DNA of 64,000 nt from positions 3,162,001-3,226,000 of the forward strand of contig NC_052479.1 of the NCBI RefSeq assembly GCF_009730915.1, in the 5' to 3' direction. Under the pieces are notes generated by a model. The model did no database searches and had not been told where the DNA came from. It saw only the letters and a list, made by a program, of their open reading frames with translations. Below are positions 37,701 through 49,179 of the stretch, one piece after another. Within the stretch, counting starts at the first letter, position 1. Every line of letters begins with the position of its first letter. The stretch is from Dioscorea cayenensis subsp. rotundata (Eukaryota; Streptophyta; Magnoliopsida; Dioscoreales; Dioscoreaceae). Position numbers and translations under genes: made by a program.

Positions 37701-38731
37701 TTAATTAGTAAAATGGAAAGTTTTGAGTTTGCATTTGTCTTGCATTTGATGATGAAAGTATTGGGGATCACAAATGAATTATCAAATGCTTTACAACAGA
37801 AAGATCAAAATATTGTCAATGCCATGGCGTTAATTGATACTGTAAAAGATCGTATCCAAGATTTAAGGGATAACAGATAGGATGAGTTATTAGAAGAGGT
37901 TTGAAGCTTTTGTGACAGAATGTGTATTCCAGTGCCGAACATGGAAGACAAAATACCAGTTCGGGGTCGTTCTAGGCGTGAAGGGCAGTGGATTACTTAT
38001 TATCATCATTACCATGCAGAAATTTTTATTGCAGTTATTGATTTAATTGCTACTGAGATGAATAATCGGTTCAATGAGACAACTACAGAGTTGCTAATTT
38101 GCATATCTTGTCTTGATCCAAGAGACTCATTTTCCAGATTCCATCATGGTAGGCTACTTCACCTTGCAGAAATTTATTATGATGATTTTTCTATACAAGA
38201 TCTTCAAGTCCTAAAAGAGCAACTTCACACCTATGTTCATGATGTTAGAAGAAGTTCTGATTTTGTCGAATGTAATGACCTTGCAAGTCTTGCTGTGAAA
38301 CTTGTTGAAAATAGGAAGCATTTGGTATTTCCATTGGTTTATCGCCTTATTGAATTGGCTTTGATCTTACCGGTGGCAACAGCATCAGTTGAAAGATCCT
38401 TCTCGGCCATGAATATCATCAAAACGGATTTGCGCAATAAAATAGGAGATGAATGGTTGAATGATATGATGATGTGCTATATTGAACGACGAGTGTTTGA
38501 AACAATTGATGATGAGGCTATTTTGGTTCGATTTCAAAATATGCAAAGCCGAAGGATTCAACTCCCACCTTATAACAGTAATCGCTAGTGGTATGTATAT
38601 TTTTATATTTCGTCAACATTTTAATTATTATAATCTTAAGTTTGGATTAATATATTTATTTTTTATATTTATTGTTAGGTTAAACTTAGCTCGATAGCAC
38701 CCCCTTGGTTTTGATTCTGGTTCCGCCACTG
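34747..38731 (+). mobile_element. hAT DNA transposon, nearly full length (3985 bp)
   Basis: The ends are CAGCGGCGGAAGG and TTCCGCCACTG, terminal inverted repeats of the CAGTGGCGGA type. They are flanked by an 8-bp duplication with one mismatch (TATCCTAG at 34739-34746 and TATCCCAG at 38732-38739). A subterminal AAGGGGGTGCT / AGCACCCCCTT hairpin lies at 34765-34788, and AGCACCCCCTTGG recurs near the right end. Inside is one hAT transposase gene on the plus strand, preceded by an untranslated leader with a plausible intron (donor near 35368, acceptor near 36192). Confidence 0.93.
36195..38588 (+). pseudogene. hAT transposase, TTF zinc-finger type, lightly damaged
   Basis: The Met is at 36195 (MERFFKPK), directly after a TTTAG acceptor. 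Order of parts: a TTF/BED-like zinc finger around WFQKFDWLEY and EVYCFYCYLF; the DUF4371-like and RNase H-like core with LIVDESRDKS, GQGYDGASNM and HCFAHQLQL; and the C-terminal hAT dimerisation domain with LPVATASVERSFSAM (38380-38450). Lesions: an in-frame TAA at 36267, a TAA at 36945, a one-base loss near 37083, an expanded T-run at about 37401-37414, and stops near 37878 and 37901. With so few lesions the copy was active recently in evolutionary terms, but it cannot now make full transposase. Confidence 0.92.
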
Positions 38732-41062
38732 TATCCCAGTACATAATCACTAAAAATATTGGCATCAGTAAAATCTCAAAAATTCATAATTTAAATACCA
38801 ATAATATAACGAAGTTCAACACTTGTAAAAATACAATTCAAAAAGGATGTAATTAAAAAAATATTATTTTATCATATAATCAAAGTATACGTCTCCCAAT
38901 TCACTATGGCCGAATAAAAAATATAAGATGTTATTTGTTTAAACTCGATGGCCAAAGTCAGAGGTTCAAAGTTTATTTATTTATCTTCGGTGACCCGAGT
39001 TAATTTATCAGAAATCTCTATTCTTTCACTGACAGCACGGTGTGAAAATACAGTCTTTTATCAGAGTTTCATGTCAGCACGGTCAGTGCTTAATACCCAA
39101 TGACAAGGTTAGTACATAGTTAATTGGAGACTACCATAATATTATCCAACATATCTAGTGTCTAGAATATCAATAAAACACAAAAATCAAACGTATCATA
39201 GGTTGCAAAAATATTAGATACATTAATATATTCCACAGGAATACAAAACTTTGCATGTTCTAAATTCGGTAAAATACACAAAATGGTCCAATCATGTTAA
39301 AAAAAAAATAGATAACATTAATGTTCTAATAATTAATAAATAACAAATATATTCAAACATATAAAGAAATTAATAGTGGGAAAGTAATAATTCAGAAATT
39401 TAATAGATCAATATCAATAAATAATAGAGTAATATTTAATAATCATAATTAAATAAATGTCTAATTAATAAAAAAAATAGAATTAAACAAATAAATTCGT
39501 AAGTTTTGGAAAATCTGAAATTCATAAGTATGTATATGTTTATATAGATTTATATGTAGTATTACTTACTTAGTACCCGTTATGTTTCCAAAACCTAAAT
39601 CAAGCCCCAGATCACCTCTCTGAAAAGGCCCTATAGATATAAATTTAGTTCTGATTGTTTAGCAATAATCCTAATTTTACAAATTACAACTTATACTATC
39701 TTCATGAGTTTTTAATACACAGATTAACACTACTAATAATCATATTTAGTGTAGTTTCCCAAACAAATTGTTCTTAAAATTTTAGACGGCGAGAAAAATA
39801 TCTGAGATAGGAAAACACTCAATATAACAGACAACCAAATGGAACTTCTCAAAGTGGCATGGTCAGAAGCAACAAGGAAACAATTACTTAATTAAGATTT
39901 AGATATTTTGAGAGATGATATAGACAATGTTCAACAAGGTTATTTTGGAATTAATTCAAAATAATAAAAAGATTGTGATTGCCATTTTCATGGAGACTTT
40001 GTTTAGGCTAGCAAGTTTGGTTATTGGCCAAAGAACATCAAGACATGACACATAGCACATGCTTGTTTTAAAAAAAATATTGATAGAAAAGCATGAAGGG
40101 GGCAATCTGTCTAAGAAACCAAAACTATCATGGCATCCCTTACAAGCACATAATATTATCCTATAGCATTAACAACATTATCACTTCCCTATGTCTAAAC
40201 AAAAATAAAACTCGGTCCAAAGCATACTTGCTAAAAAAATTAAAGACACTCTTAACCAAGGTTGGAGAAACAAATACTAATGTATAGAAAAAAAATGTAT
40301 AGAAAAAAAAAAGAAGAAGAACCTAAAAACTAATGTATAAATAAAAAATAAACATATTTTATGAAGGAAAAGAAGAAGAAGAGCCTAAAAACTAATGTAT
40401 AGAAAAAAAATATCAAAATCTCAATTCACGGAGATACACACCCGGGCAAAGATATACCAAATTAGTATTAACAATAAAATACATAGACAATTATAAGAAG
40501 ACCGAATCATAGGACAATTGGAAAGGATAATATTTTGATCAATTAAAGACCTCTAAAATACACACGTTGAAATCACCAAAACCTAGGATAACAAACTATT
40601 GTTATGCATTCGAAAGCCACATACTCAGAATTCTCCACTTGTAGTTGAGCACACGGAGAACTTCCCGACCCTACTGCCAACACCAATATAGTAAGCACAA
40701 GGAGGAAAATTGTGAGATTTATATATATATATATATATATATAAAAAGATTAGGTGATCACTCGAGGCTTGCAGATAGGACGAAATCAAATAGATTTAGC
40801 GATTAGAGAGGATAAGATGAAGTAGTCAAGGTAAATTCAAGCTTATTAAAATTATAACAAAAGTAGATATAATAACAATAATAATAAAGTGGGTGGGGTC
40901 CATAATCTCCTCCCTTTTAAAAGAATTTATCCTCTAAACTCGTACCCGAACTATCAAAAAGGTATGGGTATCTCTTTCAGACTCTAACTCCCAAGTCGCA
41001 TTGCCCTCCGAATGATTGTTCTATTAAACTTTAACATAAGAAATAACCTACCTTCTCAGTGA

Positions 41063-41940
41063 TTACTCCTTGAAATCTACAATTTTCACATGCTTAGGAT
41101 TCGCAATGAACTTCTTTAACATTGAAGCATTGAACACATTATGCACCTGAGAAAGAGCTTGTGATAGTGCAAGCCAATATGCCACATCCCCAATACGCAC
41201 CAAAATCTCAAAAGAACCAATATACCGAGTGTTGAGCTTGCCCAAAATAGATAACTCCTTTAGTGGGAGCTACTCTTAAAAACACATGATCACCCACCTA
41301 AAACTCCAAGCTTCGTTTTCTATTATTTACATAACACTTTTGTTTGCTCTGAGTTGCTTGCAAATAATCTCTGATCCAACTGGCTTTCTCAATTGTTAAC
41401 TGCACAATCTCTGGCTTTAGTAATCTCCTCTCTCTCACATCATCCCAACAAAAAGGTGATCTGCACCTCCTATCGTACAACGCCTTATAAGAAGCTATCT
41501 GAATACTTGCCTCATAGCTACTGTTATAAGCAAACTCTATCAAAGGCAAATGTCAATCCTAGAACCTCCAAATTCAAGCATATAGGTCCGAATTATATCC
41601 TTCATAATTTGAATTGTTCTCTCTAAGTTCCTATCAGTTTGTGGGTGAAAGGAAGTCAGTCTTGTTACAAAAGCCTTGTGCAGACTCACATAGAAGCGCA
41701 CCACAAACCAAGAGTCCCTATCTGATACAATAGTGATAGAAACCCCATGAAGTCTCACAATTTGATCAATATATAGTTCAAATAGCTTCTCTTAGGACAT
41801 GAAAATCTTGACAGCTAAGAAGTGAACTGACCTGGTCAACCTGTAAATTACATAGATGACAATTGCATTGACCAATTTAGGGCAAACCTTGCATAGAAAC
41901 CTGCCAACATAATCCAAGTTGTCAAAAGCAATCAAAATGT
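41063..41940 (-). pseudogene. Gypsy (Tekay-like chromovirus) integrase fragment
   Basis: Minus-strand frames carry YRLTRSVHFLA, then IVSDRDSWFVVRFY (second catalytic Asp), then FHPQTDRNLERTIQ, where the family has Glu in the third catalytic position. These are followed by LIEFAYNSSY, RRCRSPFCWDDV and the chromovirus C-terminal LKKFIANP at 41063-41245. Stops and frame changes separate the pieces. The upstream RT, protease and gag are missing. It belongs with the LTR at 34392-40902. Confidence 0.85.
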
Positions 41941-42059
41941 AGACATAATCAAGCCCAAGGCTTGGGGGCCAAATATATTACTTCAAGGTAATTTTTATTC
42001 TTTATTTTGTATGATGGCCCTGTTATAGTATGACAGATTTTCTTTTATTTTATTTTATC

Positions 42060-43345
42060 TCTACTTGATGTCATACAAATAGGCTTTCTGGATGGTGATG
42101 AAAAATATCAGATTAGTAGACTATATTACTATAGACTTGCGTTGTTGCGGACACTACATCCTAAATCAACTAGCAAAATTCAAATTCAATGAAGGTATAT
42201 TTGAGATCATTTACATCTGCTTATCCCCACCCAAAACTGGTTTCATGACAGGTCACAGGTGCATTCTTTCTCTAGATGGATGCTTCCTTAAGGGCATGTA
42301 TGGAGGCCAATTGCTTACAGTTGTTAATATATGCAAATGATTGCATTTATCCCACAACATGGGTTGTGGCTAACAAAGAGAACCAAGGTAATTAGACTTG
42401 GTTCTTGGAGCTTCCTATTGTTGATCTGGAGATAAACAATAGCCACCACTAGGCTTTTATGAGTGATAGCCATAAGGTAAGCAATTTCCTTGTGTTTTTT
42501 AATTTTTTTCATTATGAAATTACACAGTTGAACCATTATTTCCTTTTGTATTAATTATATTGTACACAAGGCCTGATAGATGCACTACATGATTTATTCC
42601 CTAATACTAAACATAGATTTTGTGTTAGACACATTCAAACAAGCTTTAAAACAACTTTTTGAGGGAAAGCTCTTAAGGACCAACTTTGGGATTGTGCTAG
42701 AGCTAGTTACCTTCCAAGTTTTAAGAGAGAAATGGAAATCTTGAATGTAAAGTTTATACAAGGTTATGCATGCATGAAAAACATACACCCACGTCACTAG
42801 ATGAGGGCATATTTTTAGAGCCAAGTTAAGTGTGATATATTGTTAAATAACCTGTGTGAGCGCTTCAATAGTCAAATACTTGAAGCTAGAACAAAGGGAA
42901 TAATAAACATGAATTAAATGATTAGGAAAAAATTAATGATCATAATTCAGAAAAAGAGGGATGCAATGAAAATTGTAAAATCATGAATTGTCCCAGGATC
43001 ATGAAAAAATTGGAGAAAGCAAAACAATTAAGTTGGTCTTGCCAAACAACCTAGCCAGGTGGGAACATGTACCATATATTTGGCACTGATGGCTAGCTTG
43101 TAGTTGACACCAGAGAAAGGACATGCACATGTAGAAGATGGAATCTAACAGGAATACCTTAACACAATACCATCTCTTAGAATCAACTAGATGATTGCTA
43201 TAAGGTTAGCACATTTTTAGCAGCATACAACCACATCGTAAACCTAACACAAGACAAGGATTGTTGGCCCCAGAGTAACCAGGGACCTATGATTCCATCA
43301 GAGGTTATGAACAAGAAAAGAGGTAAGAAAGGAATCAAAATGACT
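42060..43345 (+). pseudogene. MULE (MuDR-type) transposase, catalytic and SWIM zinc-finger region
   Basis: In shifting plus frames there is TGHRCILSLDGCFLKGMYGG, the MULE DDE core with its first Asp. Next come a WFLELPIVDLEI segment, a DALHDLFP...KHRFCVRH block (family position of the second Asp and the H-C motif), and RFNSQILEARTKG. A SWIM-type CTCRRWNLTGIP sits near 43125-43165. Many stops show it is old. Its N-terminal domain is likely the fragment at 34100-34390. Confidence 0.85.
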
Positions 43346-45030
43346 TACAGCATATGTGTTGTTTAAGGGTATAACAAGAGGTACCATGGATGAAAGGTAT
43401 TGGACCAAGTAATAAGTTTAATTCCTAACCTCAAATTCTTTTTCTTTTTCTTTTTTTTTTATAATGCGGGGCGTCAGGATGGCAGTTAACACCCAAACAG
43501 CTAATATATTCAACTAGAAATTGTGAAATAAATATATGATTGAATTATTCATCCTGCTTAGTAGTTATAGTACAAGCCTTTGTTATATTACTCTCATATG
43601 AATTTGATTTTTCAAAAAAAAAAAAAGTTTGTTATAACAGTGTCATAATGCATTATGATAATGTTTACATAAGTTTGAGGAAAATGGGTATTAGAGTTCA
43701 TTCACTAGATTAAGGAAAATGAGTATGAAAAAGCAAATGCATAAGTTTCAAAACATTATATAGTCATGGTATTCACCTTTAATGTATTTATAAATTTGAA
43801 ATTTTTATAATATTCTCAAAAGCTTATACATTCGTTAGGTTTGTTATAATTTAAGCACTTGATCATATAACCATGCTTACCTATAGTGAAGGATTATTTA
43901 ACAAATATCTTGTATTAATGTAGGGTGATAACAATGGCCCATGGATGGCTTAAATCCTTAGGATCAAGTGGGAAAGACAACAACTAAAATTAATCCATCA
44001 CAACAAATGTGACAGGTTTGTCTAATGTACATTGCACAATACATGCATTAAAGGCTAAATTTACTTGTTTGTGGGTCATCAACACTCATGATCAAACACT
44101 CCACATGTCCCCAGCAAGACATGGAGCTAAGGTTAATAGGGAAAAAGAAATGCAAGGGGAATAAATACCAAAGTCAGATGTACAACTGCCCTTAGTAAAT
44201 CCAAGGGTACAAATACCCATAAGGAAGTTGCAAAGGATTCAGATGTAGGATACATAATTATGAAGTGACCTCTAAAGAAGAAAACCCAAACAAAAAATAT
44301 GGCCCTTATTACTGGTGTTTTGAAGAGAAGTAAAATATGGATTCCTTTAAGAGATGCAAGTGGTTCTACAGCTGCTGGGCGTGGGAGGAATACTCGAATT
44401 TATGAATTTTAAGATTTTAGTTAGTAATGGGTGATGTGTAAAGCTTTACAAAAATATCGATCTTTAAAACCTAGGCAATTAGGCCTATCAAGCATTGTTT
44501 TAAGACTAATTCCGTCCCTTCCATGTAAGGATCTTTGGCATCTCTTTTATTGTTAACATATAGCTTATCCAAGGAATAAAACTTTTTAATGTAGCACGTC
44601 TTGGCAAAGAGCAGTTCAAATGTCAACTAAGTATATAAGCTAGCATAAGAGATTACGAGGTAAACAAAGATGCTAGCTGCTAAGGTTTTACTGTAAAAAC
44701 AAAGAGCAATAGAATAGAAACATTGATCTAGTAAAACCAAGCTATATATATAATGATAGTAATCAACAGTTAGAAGTAAAAAATAAAACATAAAATAATA
44801 AACCATTTACAATTATGTGGTGTAGAAAACATGACCAAGATGAGCCTAAGAGACTAATTTAAAAGGGAAGGAAGAAATCAAATATAAATATGTGGACACT
44901 TTCTTCATTTTCCAATGTGGGACAAATTCTAAAAATAAAAGAGTTTAGCTCCATAGGTTTGGTTGTATACCAAGGATCTAGACCTGGGTCATAATTGTTT
45001 ATGGAACAACCATTAATTTTTAATGGTTAC
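43346..45030. other. Non-coding, possibly MULE remainder
   Basis: No domain was recognised after the SWIM region. Poly-T near 43440 and poly-A near 43616 are the only notable tracts. A terminal inverted repeat for the MULE was not found. Confidence 0.45.
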
Positions 45031-45035
45031 TATCA

Positions 45036-45811
45036 GGGCACATTTAGATTACCATAATGAATTATTAATTACACATTCACATCCGCTTGTTTGGATTAGT
45101 TTTTAGAGGGAAATCATTCCATCCATGAGATTATCATAACCTCTACCAGGGTTATAGTGTATTCCCCCATATATTGGGGGAATACCCCTTCTTTGGGATC
45201 AAAATTACCTTTTTTTACCTTTATAAAACAAAAACAAAAAAAAATTACATGTATATAAAACTCAATATAGTTCATTCCCCTTTATTAGGGAGGAATTTTG
45301 AATATTTAAAAAGAAAAAAATGAATTAAATTCAACTATTAATCATAATATTAAAATAAATTTTATAAATTTAATAATTAATTATAAAAATATGAAATTAC
45401 ATTAAAATGAAGGAATTTGTTTAATTTAATTGCTAATTATAATATTAAAAATAAATAATTATATTTCAAGTATTTTAAATTAAATTGTGAAATGAAATTT
45501 GGCATTAAAGATTAAAATGAAGAAATTTATTTAATCTAATTTCTAATCATAATATTAAAATAAATAATTATATTTCAAGTATTTTTTAAGTAAAGATATT
45601 TATTTTTCATTAAACATATAAAAATATCTTTTTTTATATCAAGGGTATAAAAGTAATCTTCTCACATCTTCCCTTTTTTTTTACTTTTTCTATTCGTGAT
45701 GAGTTATCCCTCCAATCAAACATAGTTTCATTTTTATGCCCTATCCATTGTGATCCGCCTTTTTTATTCCGTATTCTTACTCCATTCTTATTTCGTGAAC
45801 CAAACACATCC
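45036..45811. mobile_element. Harbinger-type MITE (about 776 bp), tentative
   Basis: The left end GGGCACATTTAGATTACC and right end GTGAACCAAACACATCC pair imperfectly as inverted repeats of the TTTGGTT class. The flanking trinucleotides are TCA and TCT rather than a perfect TAA, so the exact ends are uncertain. The interior holds tandem copies of a roughly 110-bp AT-rich unit. No coding capacity. Confidence 0.55.
45401..45600. repeat. Tandem repeat, period 110 bp
   Basis: The unit starting ATTAAAATGAAG at 45401 repeats at 45511, with the same order of AATTTATTTAATCTAATT-like, AATCATAATATTAAA and TATTTCAAGTATTTT blocks. A more diverged copy precedes it at about 45310-45400. It lies inside the tentative MITE. 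Confidence 0.75.
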
Positions 45812-45854
45812 TCTAAAGATTGTCATGTTTTCTAAGAAGTACAGAAAGGCCCTG

Positions 45855-46854
45855 NNNNNNNNNNNNNNNNNNNNNNNNNNNNNNNNNNNNNNNNNNNNNN
45901 NNNNNNNNNNNNNNNNNNNNNNNNNNNNNNNNNNNNNNNNNNNNNNNNNNNNNNNNNNNNNNNNNNNNNNNNNNNNNNNNNNNNNNNNNNNNNNNNNNNN
46001 NNNNNNNNNNNNNNNNNNNNNNNNNNNNNNNNNNNNNNNNNNNNNNNNNNNNNNNNNNNNNNNNNNNNNNNNNNNNNNNNNNNNNNNNNNNNNNNNNNNN
46101 NNNNNNNNNNNNNNNNNNNNNNNNNNNNNNNNNNNNNNNNNNNNNNNNNNNNNNNNNNNNNNNNNNNNNNNNNNNNNNNNNNNNNNNNNNNNNNNNNNNN
46201 NNNNNNNNNNNNNNNNNNNNNNNNNNNNNNNNNNNNNNNNNNNNNNNNNNNNNNNNNNNNNNNNNNNNNNNNNNNNNNNNNNNNNNNNNNNNNNNNNNNN
46301 NNNNNNNNNNNNNNNNNNNNNNNNNNNNNNNNNNNNNNNNNNNNNNNNNNNNNNNNNNNNNNNNNNNNNNNNNNNNNNNNNNNNNNNNNNNNNNNNNNNN
46401 NNNNNNNNNNNNNNNNNNNNNNNNNNNNNNNNNNNNNNNNNNNNNNNNNNNNNNNNNNNNNNNNNNNNNNNNNNNNNNNNNNNNNNNNNNNNNNNNNNNN
46501 NNNNNNNNNNNNNNNNNNNNNNNNNNNNNNNNNNNNNNNNNNNNNNNNNNNNNNNNNNNNNNNNNNNNNNNNNNNNNNNNNNNNNNNNNNNNNNNNNNNN
46601 NNNNNNNNNNNNNNNNNNNNNNNNNNNNNNNNNNNNNNNNNNNNNNNNNNNNNNNNNNNNNNNNNNNNNNNNNNNNNNNNNNNNNNNNNNNNNNNNNNNN
46701 NNNNNNNNNNNNNNNNNNNNNNNNNNNNNNNNNNNNNNNNNNNNNNNNNNNNNNNNNNNNNNNNNNNNNNNNNNNNNNNNNNNNNNNNNNNNNNNNNNNN
46801 NNNNNNNNNNNNNNNNNNNNNNNNNNNNNNNNNNNNNNNNNNNNNNNNNNNNNN
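45855..46854. other. Assembly gap, exactly 1000 N
   Basis: Placeholder gap. It ends 95 bp before the SAUR start codon, so most of that gene's promoter is missing from the assembly. Confidence 0.99.
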
Positions 46855-46949
46855 TGTTCGATCTCCAAGTCGGTTCGGTTCTACAAATTTGAGGTCCCCT
46901 ACAAATTCACTGTTGTATTCTGGCAACAACACAATCGATCCAGATCTTA

Positions 46950-47297
46950 ATGGCTGGAGCTGTCAATCGGCGCCGGAATCACCATCCAAGCCCTTTGTTG
47001 AAGATGCCGGTGACACCGAAAAAGGGGAAAATTGGGATTCGGGTAGGCGGCAACGACGAGGAGCAGCAACGATTCGATGTGTCAGTGGAGTATTTGAGCC
47101 ACCGCTTGTTCACTGGTCTTCTCCGGGAGGTTGAGGAGGAGTTTGGGTTTGATCACGATGGTCCGATCACGTTATCGTGCGGTGTTGCTCGATTTCGCCG
47201 TGTTTTGCTTGTCGTCGCCGGCGATTGCGCCGAGCCTCAGTGGCGGCGGTGCCAACATCGCCGATTCTCTTATTTCACTGGATGCTTTGGGGTTTAG
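46950..47297 (+). CDS. SAUR-like auxin-responsive protein
   Basis: A single-exon frame of 115 residues starts at the first ATG after the gap. Residues about 25-87 form the SAUR domain: KGKIGIRVGG, then RFDVSVEYLSHRLF (41-54), then LLREVEEEFGFDHDGPITL (57-75) with the family's conserved E-E-E-F-G-F and G-P-I-T-L-x-C blocks, then FRRVL. The basic N-terminus and short C-terminal tail ending CFGV are usual for the SAUR36/SAUR72-like subgroup. SAUR proteins are small plant proteins that promote cell expansion, mainly by inhibiting PP2C.D phosphatases and so keeping plasma-membrane proton pumps active. Single-exon structure and higher GC than its surroundings also fit the family. The promoter is mostly lost in the gap, so auxin elements cannot be assessed. 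Confidence 0.88.
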   Translation: MAGAVNRRRNHHPSPLLKMPVTPKKGKIGIRVGGNDEEQQRFDVSVEYLSHRLFTGLLREVEEEFGFDHDGPITLSCGVARFRRVLLVVAGDCAEPQWRRCQHRRFSYFTGCFGV

Positions 47298-48264
47298 AGC
47301 TTGTTTCAATGTAAGTTTAGTTCATCAGGCTCTGATTATAGAGTAATCACTTTTTTTTTTAATAGAAAATACAATTGAGGATTTTTTTTCTTTGATTTTC
47401 TTGGATGGAAAATGATTGCAAATAACATTTTTTTTATTTGTAATTGATTTATAATATTTTGTTAGCTCAGTTTTAACTTTTTTGTAAATTTGTTTGATTT
47501 TGTTTTTTGAAAAATAATTTTTTTTTTGAAAAATAATTCAACGAGTTATTCTACAATGATTCAATTGTTAAAATGTCTAATTTTTAAATATTAATATAAA
47601 AAAGTTATAGTTCAAAATTTTATCAGTTAAATTTTTACAAAATCCCGCTAGTGTCTCTTTATTTCTAATACCTAAAACTAAATTAATTTTAAAATTTTAA
47701 ATTCAATTAAATTAACCAAAAAAATTATATTTTTAAGGGAATGATAAGGGATGTTGAAAATTAGTTTAAAATTTAATCACAAAATTTTTTATTTTTAATT
47801 TTCTTTATATATCCTAAATGTTTATTTTTTAAAAAATAGGTGAAATACCTCTATTTAAAATAAGTCAAGAATGTACTACGCTATAGACTCAGTAACAAAT
47901 AGCTAAAAATTTGTTGATAAATTTTAAATGTTTTGATATAAATTTAGTTGAAAAAAAAATCAAAGCATAAAAATAAAAAATTTTGTTTCATAAGCTATAG
48001 TAATTTTTTTCCGGTGCACATATATAAACTACAAAAAAAGGGCTAAAAAAAATCATCTTAAATTTTTAAATACAATAATATAAAAAAATTAATAAAATAA
48101 AACAAAAAATACATAATTACAATTTAATGCATTAGTATTAATTATACAAATCAACTAAAATTAAACAACCATAAACTATTTCAACAAATTCTAAATATGG
48201 AGTTTTTAAAAGAATTTAAAAGGGAAATAACGATTGTCAAAAAGAACACTATTTTTCTTGTCGA
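47298..48264. other. Intergenic AT-rich DNA between SAUR and CDC6
   Basis: No coding frame with family features was found. The SAUR 3' UTR presumably lies at the left and the CDC6 upstream promoter at the right. No clear E2F site (TTTSSCGC) was seen near the right end. Confidence 0.5.
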
Positions 48265-48272
48265 TATATATA
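48265..48272 (+). promoter_or_regulatory. Probable CDC6 TATA box
   Basis: TATATATA is followed at the usual distance by a pyrimidine- and C-rich leader (CCGTCTCCCCAACC) that looks like a plant 5' UTR, up to the retrotransposon boundary at 48322. The assignment to CDC6 is inferred from the matching continuation right of the insertion. Confidence 0.5.
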
Positions 48273-48322
48273 CAACGAAGCCGTCTCCCCAACCTTTCTC
48301 CGTTCTCACCGCCATTGATTCC

Positions 48323-48742
48323 CTTTGCGAGGAATTCTCAAGGGAATTGGGTAAGAGGAGGAGAAGAAGAGAAGAATTGAGACAAGAGAGAATGAGAGGA
48401 AGGAGAGAGAGAGATAGAGATGAAATTCGAGGCCAAAAAGATACTCTCATTCCATTCATCATTGTTCTTATAGTCCCTCATTACGAGAATCCTAACAACC
48501 CTGTAACAACTTGCTAGTCGGCATTTCCTCGAAGCACCCTCTTGTGCCGGGACACATGCTAACCGAATAGCACCTCCCCACTAATCCTTGAATCTCCTAA
48601 TTACAACCATTCATCAAACTAACAATCATTCTATCAATTCATTACATAATCACCAAACTTGACATGCCTTTTTTTCCCACGATTCACGCGCCTACTCTTT
48701 TTGGTTGTTACGCCTCCATGGGTCTTTGAGCCTTTGGCAACA
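48323..48742 (-). repeat. Reina-like 3' LTR
   Basis: On the minus strand it starts TGTTGCCAAAGG after the purine tract GAAGGGGGAG (48747-48756). It matches 53334-53744 with scattered substitutions and small indels. The last roughly 36 codons of the polyprotein are encoded inside it, and its plus strand carries a good splice donor, GG|GTAAGA, at 48351. Confidence 0.9.
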
Positions 48743-49179
48743 ATGGCTCCCCCTTCAGGAATATCCTTGTCCTCAAGGATAAACTCAGGAAATGTCTCCT
48801 TGAAAGCAATTAAATCCTCCCATGTTGCATCATCTGCTGGCTGTGTCTCCCATTGAACTAGTAACTCAGGAAAAACTCTTCCTTGTTTAATAACCTCCCG
48901 GTATTTGAGTATGCGACTGGGCTCCAACAAAGGATGCTGATTCAAAAATTCACCAGGTAGTGGATTATTGACAGCCTCCGGGTCTCCTTGGAACTTTTTT
49001 AATTTTGAAACATGAAACACGTCATGTATTTTAGCTGATGCTGGTAACTTCAATCGATACGCCACCGCGCCAATCCGTTCTATGATTTGAAACGGCCCAA
49101 AAAATCTTCGTGATAGTTTGTGAGAAACCCGGCGCGCCAAAGAAGACTGACGATAAGGCTGTAATTTTAAAGCACCCAC
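48634..49179 (-). CDS. Reina-like integrase C-terminus and chromodomain
   Basis: It follows a -1 frame change. It has the GPY-like RRFFGPFQIIERIG motif, then VFHVSKLKKF, then a chromodomain at about residues 85-138 (ILKYREVIKQ, ELLVQWETQPADDATWED, FPEFILEDK). Chromodomains steer chromovirus integration towards particular chromatin. The polypurine tract is encoded within the frame, and the last roughly 36 basic residues come from the LTR, so coding sequence and LTR overlap. Confidence 0.88.
   Translation of the reverse strand: MGALKLQPYRQSSLARRVSHKLSRRFFGPFQIIERIGAVAYRLKLPASAKIHDVFHVSKLKKFQGDPEAVNNPLPGEFLNQHPLLEPSRILKYREVIKQGRVFPELLVQWETQPADDATWEDLIAFKETFPEFILEDKDIPEGGAIVAKGSKTHGGVTTKKSRRVNRGKKRHVKFGDYVMN

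Larger units (their letters stand above)
34392..40902 (-). repeat. Tekay-like gypsy 3' LTR, interrupted by a hAT element
   Basis: The plus strand reads TGTCACTCCC at the left and GGTGGGGTCCA at the right, giving TG...CA ends. The right end adjoins a pyrimidine tract (ATCTCCTCCC) that is the minus-strand polypurine tract. Beyond it lies a minus-strand integrase tail of the Tekay type. After subtracting the hAT element and its duplication, the LTR is about 2.5 kb, within the long-LTR habit of that lineage. Its partner LTR is absent, so this is a truncated copy. Confidence 0.6.

Noticed and set aside
48197-48517. Plus-strand 106-codon frame with a charged Arg/Glu-rich end
   Set aside because: It crosses the boundary between the CDC6 leader and the LTR, and its charged part is the purine-rich LTR sequence; no family features.
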